Shown: positions 55,560 through 64,000 of the stretch, one piece after another
How the letters are laid out: the number at the start of each line of letters is the position of its first letter
Position numbering within the stretch: position 1 is the stretch's first letter
Notes under the pieces: model-generated
The model's database searches: none
The model's input: only the letters and a program-made list of their open reading frames with translations
What the model was told of the DNA's origin: nothing
Translations under genes and position numbers: made by a program
Assembly (NCBI GenBank): GCA_905221605.1
Contig: CAJNDS010002501.1
Location: 1,203,501-1,267,500 of the forward strand
Direction of reading: 5' to 3'
Length of the DNA: 64,000 nucleotides
Origin: Symbiodinium natans
Taxonomy: Eukaryota; Sar; Dinophyceae; Suessiales; Symbiodiniaceae

Positions 55560-55899
55560 AAGAATTGGCTAATCTCCTGGTGCAAGAAGGTTCAAATGTT
55601 CTTTCGAGATGTGTGCAACCCCTACAAGCCCTTCGAATGTGAGCTACAAACATCACAAACAACAGGGTTCCGGAAAGCCCAAATGCCTTGCAAAAGCTGT
55701 GACCGGATTTGACTTCCATCCGACGCGGCTTGGGGTTTAGGGTTTGTGTAGGGTTTTGGGGTTTAGGGTGTCTCAGAGTGCCACAGCGCACCCATGAAGT
55801 GGTCGTGGGTCAGTCAAACCTTTTTCTGGTTTTCGACTTGTCTACCCCCCAACCCCCTATCAAGGGGGGCTTCGAGGAAGAACCGCCGAACAGCCTCTT

Positions 55900-56200
55900 C
55901 GGATGGTGGGGGCCTGGGGCAACAACCCTGGCGGGGGCAACCCTGGCGGCGGCAACCTTGGCGAGGGCAAGTCTGGCGAGGGTAAGCCTGGCGGGGGCAA
56001 CCCTAACGAAGCGCAACCTCCCTGGCGGGCGTGCCGGTGGCGCGGGCAAACGTGGCGGGGGCAACCCTGGCAAGGGCAACCCTGGCGGGGGCAACCCTGG
56101 TGGGGGCAACCCTGGCGGGGGCAACCCCGGCGCGGGCAACCAACCCTCGGCGGGGGCAAATCTTGGCGGGGGCGGGGGCGCTCCCGCCAAGGCGTGGACA
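55900..56200 (+). repeat. 15-bp GC-rich minisatellite
   Basis: About twenty units of the type CAACCCTGGCGGGGG. Because the unit is a multiple of three, all frames stay open, giving GGNPG, ATLAG or LPPPG repeats. The ATLAG reading resembles pentapeptide repeats but is not distinguishable from chance. Confidence 0.95.
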
Positions 56201-56490
56201 CGAATTTCGGAACGGGCTGTGGGTCCGTGAACCGTCCAACCGTGGCGGGGCCTGGGCAACCCTGACAAGGCAAACGGAGGAACCCCAGGATTGGCCAGGA
56301 CCCGCAATGAAAGTGCGTGTTTTTGAGTACTGAGCTGGGTGGTTTTGGGAGGCATTGCGGATCTGCAGGATGCAGCTCTCGAGGTAGCGTGAGGTGGTAC
56401 TGGCCTCTCCCAAGAAGGTCTTACTGGTATAGGGTTTAGGGTTTCAAGGGTTTAGGGTTTAGGGTTTGAAGCCTGAATGAACTAAGGACT

Positions 56491-57166
56491 CCGCAGCCAT
56501 GGCAAGGATTTGGTGCGATCTCCACTGCATCAAGTCGGCGGTCCAGGACCTTCCGGGTCTTGGCTCCGGGGTTCAATGGGCTCAAGAGGTGGGTTTAGGG
56601 TTTAGGGTTTAGGGTTTAGGGTTTGGGTTTAGGGTTTAGGGTTCCACAGAGCGCTTGCAGCCTGTGGCAGAAGCAGGCAGCCAGCCCCGGCCCACAAGCA
56701 ACCGTGATCGATGAAAGCACCATTGGTAGCTCGGTGGGGGCAGCTCTTTCAAAGCATGCCCTAAGCCCTAAACCCTCAACCCTAAACCCATGACTGGTAT
56801 AACCATGATGAATCCTGTGCCCCTTGCGAAAGTTGTGGCGGCTCAGGGCTCCTGAGGCGATTGTTCTAGCCGAAAAGGTAGCCTGCCTGGCCCGAAGCCT
56901 TACACTTTGAACACTCGTACCGTCAGCCATCGCAAAACACCGGATTACAACTGCAAAAGCGTGACCTTCCGTTTGCCACCTGCCCATAGTGCATCCCCCC
57001 TAAACCCCCTAAACCCCCTAAACCCCCTGAACCCCCTGAACCCCCTAAACCCCCTAAACCCTAGAACCAACCCCTCTATGTCCAGGAAGGAGACGAGGCT
57101 ATTCTCCAGTCCTTGGAGAAGGCGGTGAAGGTGCTGGACCAGAACGTGGACCTCTTGACGGAGCCC
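56491..57166 (+). CDS. two exons joined by a GA-AG intron, unknown function
   Basis: Exon about 56491-56546 reads MARIWCDLHCIKSAVQ. A GA-AG intron (56547-57085, 539 nt) then leads in phase 0 to an exon starting EGDEAILQSLEKAVKVLDQN, then VDLLTEP (to about 57166). The joined reading forms a continuous amphipathic helix after a CxxxC pair. The intron is packed with TTTAGGG and CCCTAAA units and has TCCAGGA at both ends. Same gene as the neighbouring exons. Function unknown. Confidence 0.5.
56586..56643 (+). repeat. intronic (TTTAGGG)n tract
   Basis: About eight telomere-like heptamers inside the GA-AG intron 56547-57085. Confidence 0.95.
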
Positions 57167-57415
57167 ACCGGATGTTTATGGCTTTGGGTTGAGGGGTTTA
57201 AGGTTGCGTGTTGAAGGTTCAGGGCTTAAGGGCTTGCCTTTCTGATGGGTTCAGGGTTTAGGGAGCCGGCAGCACCCTAAACTCTGAAACCTTCACCCCA
57301 CACCTGAACCCCTCACGCCCCCAGCCGTTCCCTGAACACGTGTTTGTCGACCCTTTCGACCCTGGACCCTAGACCTGAACGACAGGCTTCCTGGTGTTTC
57401 CCCTGCTTGTCCAAG

Positions 57416-57482
57416 GTACTACACAGGCCTTGTGGGCGACAAGGCTGCGGCATTGGGGTCTTCGGATCCATTCTGGCCCTGA
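57416..57482 (+). CDS. exon, unknown function
   Basis: After CCAAG|G the frame reads YYTGLVGDKAAALGSSDPFW and stops at 57480. It is plausible as the next exon after LLTEP, though the phase was not resolved. Confidence 0.35.
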
Positions 57483-57648
57483 GAGGATGACGGAAGTTTG
57501 AGAAGCGATGGGTTAGGTGCTGGGTTTCGGCTCGGGGTAAAGGGGGTTGGGTTGCAAGTTGGGGTTACATGCCTTTGGACGTAAGGAGACATACACATGG
57601 CTCAACCTCCATGTCCTAACACAAACGCAAAGCTCCGTTCCCGTTCAG

Positions 57649-57678
57649 GTGGATGAGGTGATGGAAGTGGTGAAGAGG
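57649..57678 (+). CDS. micro-exon, unknown function
   Basis: VDEVMEVVKR between TTCAG|G and AG|GC: a 30-base exon with exactly the splice context of the resolved introns. Confidence 0.35.
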
Positions 57679-57950
57679 CACAGAATTGCTCCCCTGACTC
57701 TAATCCACAAACCCGCACGCGCAAAACCCTGACTTCTACAAACCCTGACCTGTAGAGCCCCGCCCTCAACCCTTTGCCTTATGGCTCGCTGTGAGCAGTG
57801 TTTGATTGGTCTTGAGTCTTGAGGTTTGGCCCAGCGACCTGCCAGGCATATCGTTAACCGGAAACCTACACTGTTAACCCTAAACCCTAAACCCCTTAAG
57901 CCCGGTCCACACCACGAGGTTGACCACAACCTCCAAGCCCGAAGCCGCGC

Positions 57951-58022
57951 AGTTCTCTGAGTTGCGGGGTGGGATGCACCGCAGCTTCAGCGAGACTGGG
58001 CCGGTAGATCTCCGCCGGTTTA
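57951..58022 (+). CDS. exon, unknown function
   Basis: FSELRGGMHRSFSETGPVDL, followed immediately by TTTAGGG units. Acceptor near CGCAG at 57950. Confidence 0.35.
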
Positions 58023-58295
58023 GGGTTTAGGGTTTAGGGTTTTGCGCAAATTCTGTGAGCTCTGAGGCAGCGTTGTCAGTCAGAAAACATCGTAAACGAC
58101 TCATGAAGAGTGATGTCCATTTTCCGTCGCAAGAGAGCAGCCAGTGATATGGAAGTTTTTAAAACCTGAGCCCAGTCAAAACACTGTTCGAAGCTTCAAC
58201 AGACAATGCGCAGCCTGAGTCATCCTGAAGTATGGGTCTGACCTTATTGTTCTCGTTGTTGTCATTATTATTGTCATGATTTTTCTTCTTGTTCT

Positions 58296-58430
58296 GTGCG
58301 ACATCAAATTGCTGAGGAGATGAGGGGCCTAGCCTCGGGTCTGGACACCACCGGCGTCGCAGCCTTCCAGCGCGCCATCAACGGTTTTCTTGGCGCAGCC
58401 GGGCATTTTTCGGTCGGGGTTCCGAGGTTT
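58296..58430 (+). CDS. exon, unknown function
   Basis: RHQIAEEMRGLASGLDTTGV, then AAFQRAINGFLGAAGHFSVG: a long amphipathic helix. It lies between two telomere-like blocks. Likely an exon of the 55.4-59.1 kb gene. Confidence 0.45.
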
Positions 58431-58489
58431 GCGGGTGCGTTGAACTTTGTTGTGATCCAGCAAAACCCTAAACCCTAAACCCTAAACAT

Positions 58490-58622
58490 TCAGAACTTCG
58501 ACCCTAAAGGCCATGAAAGCATGTTGTCCCAGGCAGTGGGAGGCTTAAGCTCGGATTTCAATGCCTCCAACCTGCCACTCCTCTTGGATCAGACCGAGCC
58601 TGGGCAGTTCGCAGGGTTGAGG
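58490..58622 (+). CDS. exon, unknown function
   Basis: FDPKGHESMLSQAVGGLSSD, then FNASNLPLLLDQTEPGQFA, with CCCTAAA units directly upstream and TTTAGGG directly downstream. Strong coding appearance. Confidence 0.45.
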
Positions 58623-58965
58623 GCTTTAGGGTTTAGGGTTCGGCAGCCGGATCTTGTGAGAGGCATCGGACGTAAAATCCCTGCTTAGTACGCTTGAGGA
58701 TTTGGAGTTCAGTTGAGGCCAGACGCCTATGGGATAGTTTTTTGAGACGTGACGCCTCAACTACTTTGCACATTGTTGTTCAACCCTACCTACTCGTATC
58801 AGATTTAAGCTCGTGCTGCTGCTGGATGTAGATCCAGCCGCATTTCAATGCCACCTCCTGGCGCCGACAGCCCAGAAAAACCGAAGTGTTGGAAGCAAAA
58901 GCAAGACTCCGACCTCACAGATAAACAACAAAACTCCAAACCGCACAAACCCCAGCCTCCTTCGG

Positions 58966-59080
58966 TGAGGATCGTTTGCACAGCACTCTGAAGCACGCCC
59001 ATGCCCAGCATCATCTGAGCGATGGTGGGGCGGTTGCCGCGCAAGTGGGTCAGGCTGCCAGTGCCCTACAAGACTTGGCG
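58966..59080 (+). CDS. exon, unknown function
   Basis: SFGEDRLHSTLKHAHAQHHL, then SDGGAVAAQVGQAASALQ, ending near an AAG. The minus strand of the same stretch is also open, so orientation rests on the style and direction of the neighbouring exons. Confidence 0.35.
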
Positions 59081-59814
59081 CGCGCCTCTGCCTATTCAAG
59101 TAAAGTAGTTTCACCTTGACGTGCTTTGAGGGATCTCCTCTCCTATGGTTTATGGTGTGATGAGTGCTGTTTCTACTTGTGCTTGCCGATGCCCCTCATC
59201 ATCGAACGGTAGTGTTACCCGAGCCTGACTCTGAAACTTCGTCGGTTTCTATTTCAAGAAGAATGCCAAAACTACATGAGTTTGGCGACCTGTCGTGTGC
59301 GTGTTTGTTCGATCCTTCCATCGCAACACCAACACGACAATAGCACAAATCGCAACGGCAACTGCATTGAGCAGTAGTTATTGTGTATAAATCGCTCGCT
59401 GACGTGCTGACTTGAAGCCTCGGTGCCACTCCCTGAGTGCAACTCTACAGGCATGACAGGCACCTCTCCTGTAGGAGCCTCCAAACAACGACCTGTCTTT
59501 CTGAAGTTCCCTTTACACTCTTAACCCGCACCCGACGCCCCAACTTCCGCGGCACTCCGCTGCCATCCCTTATGCTTGAATTTAAGCTTGAAGTGTCAAT
59601 TTGGAAGCCTACAAATCTAAAGCCCACAATGCCAGGACCCAAGTTGCAATCCCAGGCTCCCGCAACCACCTCCTTGGCATCTACAACCACCGCGCTGCGG
59701 AATCCAAGAAGCTCCAGAGTCAGCGAGCTGCACCGCACTGGGTAGCAGTTTCGATGGTAATGCCTCTCACTGCTTCTGAAATGAAGCTTGTCGGTCCACA
59801 TGTATACATATTTT

Positions 59815-59846
<32 letters not shown>

Positions 59847-59945
59847 CATATACACATGTATACATATATACAAATATACATATATGTCATACATATATAA
59901 CTGTATACACGTACACATGTGTGTATATATTTATATACACTATAC
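59815..59945. repeat. (TA/TACA)n microsatellite
   Basis: TATATA and TACATA units for about 130 bp. Frames rich in Tyr, Ile and His are artefacts. Confidence 0.95.
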
Positions 59946-60049
59946 ATATGCGGGACACCGCCTAGATTGGTCTCCCCCTGTGACTTTTAGCAATTAGCAA
60001 AAAACATGCCTATAGTAAACCCAGTAAGTTCCTATGATGTCTGCCATCA

Positions 60050-61910
60050 TCCAGGTTGAACCACGACGGCCTGAGGATCTCAGGCACCATGCACCGCAAG
60101 CTTTTGGGAGCAAAGGGGCTTTGGACTTCGCTGCCTTCTCAGAAACTGAGTACTCGCTTCCCCCTCTTGTTAACGCCCCCCCCCCCCCCCCCCCCCCGCA
60201 ATAGAAACTTGAAATGTGTTTTTAATATCTTTAGGGGGATGTTGTTATCCATATGCCATCTTTTGGGATAGGGTTTAGATTGGCTTGAAGGTTTTTGAGG
60301 CCCTGACTCCCCCCTTAATTCGGAATAGGTTCAAAAGGCGGGTCGGTTTCGGCAGGATTTTCCGGAAAGTGTTGTTATAATCAAGGGCTACAAATGCTTA
60401 CAACGTAGATTCCTTCATGGAGTGAGGCACGAGCCCTCACGCCGCGAGTTCCGTTCAGCGCCAGCTGGCCCGTCTGGAGGTGTACACAACGCGCCAGGCA
60501 AGCGAGTGCTGGGGACGGTGCTTGTTGAGTCGAGGGGGCTCGTGAGCTTGCTAGCGCCGGGGAGACTTGGAGCTGAGAACTAAGGGGTTTCTTGGGCTTA
60601 GACCCGGCTGGTGAAGAGATTTCCTCGACACCCCCCCCCCTCTCGCACCTTCCGCAATCCGTTGGGGGCGATGCAGGGAAGACAGGGTCTGTACGAGAAC
60701 CTCTGAGTGGTTTCGTTGTTTGAGAAGCACAAACAACGCCAGGCTCTAAACCCTACACCCTAATGACCCTAAGCCATGGACCGTAAACACTAACCCTTAC
60801 TCTAAGCCCCAAAGCCTTACACGGCCCTCCCGTCGCCAAAGCCCTCTCTTTCCACGCGTCTGCTTGGGCGCGTCAAGCTCGCCCGCCACGGTGGGTCCCA
60901 CACACTGAAGCCACGCGCATTTTCCCACCACCGGGGCTCACACGCAGTTCCCATAGATACGGTTTCTCGTTTCGGGTCTATGCATCATTGGCGTTGTCAG
61001 AAACAGAAACTTCTCGTGGTCGCAATATCGGCAACGTCCACCTCCCCTAGAAGTCAATCTTCATTCAGCCCCTAACCCGAGAACCCCCTAAATCGAAGTC
61101 CTAAATTTAAACCAACCCTAAAGACCTAAACCCTTAAACCGAAGAAAACACAAGGGAAAATTGGGGTAGCCCCTAACTTGTGAACTCACCAATGCAAAAC
61201 ATCTATAGGTAGATCTGTACTGGGTGGATAGCATTTTCAAGAATATCATGTAAAGTACTGGAACTTGCAGGCAGGGGACCTTCATAATAGGCAGGCCTTG
61301 CGAACATCCGATAGAACTTGAGGAGATCTAAGGGCATTTCCTGCATCTGAAGGGTTTCCTTCATCAAGCTGGTGGACTTGGAGAGGCAGTTGCATATTCA
61401 TCACGACGACGCGTACTGCAACAGCTGTACTAGCTCCTACGACAACCGCCGGTCACATACTGCTCTCTTGATAAGTACGCGCGCAATTTAAACCTAATTA
61501 GTTACAGATCGTGAAGCTTCCAAGTGACGACCTATGCAGGCCACTGTTGGTTTTCTTAGCGGGCCATGGAGGCTCCTTCTCATGAGCGAAGTTTGCCGGC
61601 CAAATGTCAAGAGAGATCAAAGCCGACATGGTGCGCGGCTTTAGCAGAGTCCTCTTCGGTGTTTCTTCGACTATTTGCTTAAGAACGCCCCAGAAAACAC
61701 GAGTTTTCTTCCTTATAAGGGCAGTATAGGGATGATTGAATGTGTTTGTGTTGGGGGTTCTCAAGCAAGGAGTAGTCCCGCGGTCGCAATCTGGAGGTGC
61801 TCCTGGATCTCGATGGGAGCTGGTGGACCATGCGGGCGGCCTTCGATCGGTACCTGCAGGCCGCAGAAGAGCAAGCGAACGCCTTCCGTGCCTTTTCCTT
61901 GGAAGATGCA
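60050..61910. other. unassigned sequence, a few exon-like islands
   Basis: 60055-60153 (RRPEDLRHHAPQAFGSKGAL) and 60460-60520 (QLARLEVYTTRQASECWGRC) look mildly coding on the plus strand. A poly-C run sits at 60177-60197. From 60740 to 61900 I see only telomere-like units and open frames without resemblance. Confidence 0.25.
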
Positions 61911-61912
61911 AA

Positions 61913-61945
61913 GAGGGTTTAGGGTTTAGGGTTTAAGGGTTTAGA
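61913..61945 (+). repeat. (TTTAGGG)n tract
   Basis: Four to five telomere-like heptamers, interstitial. From here to 62665 I see no supportable gene. Confidence 0.9.
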
Positions 61946-62669
61946 GTTTCCCCCAAGCCCGATTTTGCAAGTGCCAAAACGGCTGCATACTCAAAAACCT
62001 GCAAATTGAACCCCCTTGAGGGCACACCAAATTATCTGGGAACTCGAGGTTTGGTCTCCTAGCAGGACTGTTCTGTGAGGATGTCGTTGCCAGCTTTGTT
62101 CTGGGATCCTGTTATTCCTAGCATTGTTCGCAGTATTATTGCTGCTGCAAAGGCTACTAGTTCTATGACTACGTGCAGAATCGTAGTCCTGGGTTTACCT
62201 ACTTACCGGAGAAGCTCGTCCATGGTCATCGTCGAACAGGAGGGGCAATGCCGTGCAATGCCACAGAGATGCTACCACCCCCCCACCCCCTCACCCCCCT
62301 TCTCCAGTGCTCTCCAGTTTCACAGAAATGCATTCCACGAACATCATGCGAGACCACCCGCCGAAACAGGTTACAGATGCAGGCGGCGCAGCAAGGGATG
62401 TGTGAGAAATGTGTGGGCCCGGCTGTCCGGGGGTAGGCGAACTTGACCCCCTGGCCCAAAAATCTCCGTCACAATCAGCCATCAAACGCATTCCACTACG
62501 GCGAACTGATTATGACCCCCCCCCCCATGCAAAATGAAAGTTACTTCTCATCTCCAATAAACGATTCTCACTTCCCGAACTGGAGCAGCTGTTCGTGGAC
62601 CGCCGCCTGGAAACGTCCGCCTGGAAACGTACGATGCTTCGGATGAAATTTAGTCGTTCAGAACGTCTT

Positions 62670-62855
62670 CGTTCAACCTGAGTTGAACTTGGATTCAACA
62701 AACCTGGGTTCAACCCAGGTTTAAACCCAGGTTCAGAGAACCCCAGAACAACTTAGACCCTTCAATAAATTCGAACCCAGGTTGACCCCAGGTTCGAACT
62801 CCATTTTAAAAGGAAAAGAGTTCGAACCTGGGTTGAACCCAGGTTCGAACCCCCC
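62670..62855. repeat. cluster of palindromic AACCTGGGTT units
   Basis: AACCTGGGTT and its complement AACCCAGGTT alternate many times, forming nested perfect inverted repeats with one-base centres (about 62700-62725 and 62826-62846), with TTCGAA joining some copies. The array ends at a C run (62851-62862). Confidence 0.88.
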
Positions 62856-63004
62856 CCCCCCCCGCCCCCAACCTTAGTGAAGCCCATTTTGCTGCAACTT
62901 CCTCGACTACACTCCGCAGCAGCCCGATAGTAGCAGCGGAGCCCGCCCAACATGGAGGAACACAAGCAGGAGGTTCCACCCTCCCCGGAGCCGCCGCCAT
63001 CTCA

Positions 63005-63427
63005 TTAACCCGCTGTCTCCAGAGGTGGTTCTACCTTCTGGAGGAATTCCTCCTCTGAGACGTGGGACGGCACCCACTTCATTTTGACTCTGGTTGGTTC
63101 AGTCGTTTGCAGCTTCCACCAAATGTCTTGGTGTGTCTTCCCCGGCTTCTGGCTGCGCACGCATTTGGGACACCAAGACAATCTAATGTCGCATCCACCG
63201 GACCGGCCGTGTAGCGGGTAGCGCGCCAGCTGCAGCATAGCGTACAGCTCACCTCGAAACACCGTCTGAGCTCCCGGTTTTCCCTGCTTTTGCAGGCGAC
63301 AACCGCGGAAGGAATCCCCCATTCCGGGTTGCGCATTATCAGGAAATGCTTTAAGATGCGACAAGTGGTTGTGTGACATCATTCCGTTTGTCAATGATGT
63401 GCATAGCGTCGATATATATTCAATCAT
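63005..63427 (-). pseudogene. RNase H domain remnant of a non-LTR retrotransposon
   Basis: The minus-strand frame contains GAQTVFRGELYAMLQLARYP (the Glu-bearing helix of RNase HI), HQDIWWKLQ, and KMKWVPSHVSEEEFLQ near its C-terminus, the strand and WVPSH loop typical of retrotransposon RNase H. The first catalytic Asp strand is missing or displaced, and no reverse transcriptase or endonuclease is present in the window on this side. So it is a truncated piece, although the element could continue beyond 64000. Confidence 0.6.
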
Positions 63428-63429
63428 TC

Positions 63430-64000
63430 ATTGGTAATGCTTTGAATATTAATTTCTTAGGATTTCATATTTAATTCGTACATTTGTTCACTCTTTTCTA
63501 TATTTTATTGAGTTTTCTTGCAATTTACTTGTCTTTATTTCGCGAGGAACGAAGCCCGCTATAAATTGAATGGAAAGCTTTTTGGTTTTTCTTTCGCTTT
63601 CTTATTTCGTTCTTTAGTAATACAACTTCTATCTCCAGATAATAAAGGAAAAAGAAGGAGAAAGAAATACCAAAGATTACGAAATTAATTCATTAAAGAT
63701 TTACCTTTTCCTTTACTCTTTTTCCCCACTTTATTACGTTCAATCTATTCCTTGGGGATTTTGTTAATGGAAGTCTTTTGATCAAAAGTATGCTCCATTG
63801 ACTGCTTTCATTCTATCTTCAGCTTCATGTATTCTATCACTTCGTTCTTTCCCTTATTTTATTACGTTCACACGGTTCGTTCATTCATTCATTGCATTCG
63901 TTCATTTCACTTCCCTTTTCCCCTTTTATTAATATATCCCGGGCTCATAATATAATTCTCTTCATTTGCCCGGTTATAATATTATTACAAGCGTGAAGAG
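63430..64000. other. AT-rich stretch, no gene
   Basis: Strongly T/A-rich with TTCATTCATT and TTATTACGTTCA repetition. Composition is unlike the rest of the window. It lies upstream of the minus-strand RNase H remnant. Confidence 0.6.

Noticed and set aside
55709-56230. Pentapeptide-repeat protein (ATLAG repeats)
   Set aside because: The consensus lacks the usual Asp/Asn and the pattern follows from a 15-bp minisatellite open in all frames.

Overview
This window looks like nuclear DNA of a dinoflagellate alga. Four things point there. (1) Plant/alga-type telomere-like repeats (TTTAGGG/CCCTAAA) are scattered through most non-coding stretches. (2) Introns are short and rarely use GT: the nine introns I could resolve by joining reading frames are seven GC-AG and two GA-AG, all with the exon-intron context AG|G at the 5' end and AG|G at the 3' end. 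(3) Genes are broken into many small exons spread over kilobases. (4) Microsatellites and minisatellites are very abundant. No species can be named from the sequence alone.

Layout. 1-5.5 kb: microsatellite, telomere-like repeat sea, a CATCGGC-GCCGCC minisatellite and a second tandem array. 5.6-7.76 kb: a plus-strand RNA-binding (RRM, RS-like) gene, or two neighbouring genes, with a 160-bp tandem array inside. 8-14 kb: duplicated short segments, a CTCTAAGGG minisatellite and AT-rich tracts, with no convincing gene. 14.4-16.0 kb: a roughly 610-bp tandem repeat whose units each carry a cluster of perfect stem-loops. 16.1-16.9 kb: a broken Copia-like retrotransposon piece. 17.2-33.26 kb: one very large plus-strand gene or gene cluster, described below. 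33.9-34.8 kb: a 51-bp (17-codon) minisatellite. 35-55 kb: mostly telomere-like repeat, low-complexity DNA and isolated exon-like islands. 51.2-51.9 kb: a long alternating CA/CG tract. 55.4-59.1 kb: a plus-strand multi-exon gene of unknown function whose introns contain the telomere-like repeats. 62.7-64 kb: palindromic repeats, a minus-strand RNase H remnant of a non-LTR retrotransposon, and AT-rich DNA.

The centre of interest is 17.2-33.26 kb. Joining exons by reading frame gives, in order: acidic micro-exons; a papain-fold protease-like module; an F-box-like + lectin/SPRY-like + zinc module; further acidic exons; a RecB/Cas4-type PD-(D/E)XK nuclease; a second F-box-like + SPRY-like + zinc module; an SF3-like AAA+ helicase with Gln in place of the P-loop Lys; a TV-Pol-like DNA polymerase; a second papain-fold protease-like module; a zinc finger; and a DDE transposase with a basic tail. 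Frame is kept across six resolved splice junctions, so this part is unlikely to be a dead relic. The set (nuclease + helicase + polymerase + proteases + transposase) is what a self-replicating DNA transposon or virus-derived element would need, and it appears to be made as one or a few giant polyproteins. That is inference; the domains are read from motifs by eye.
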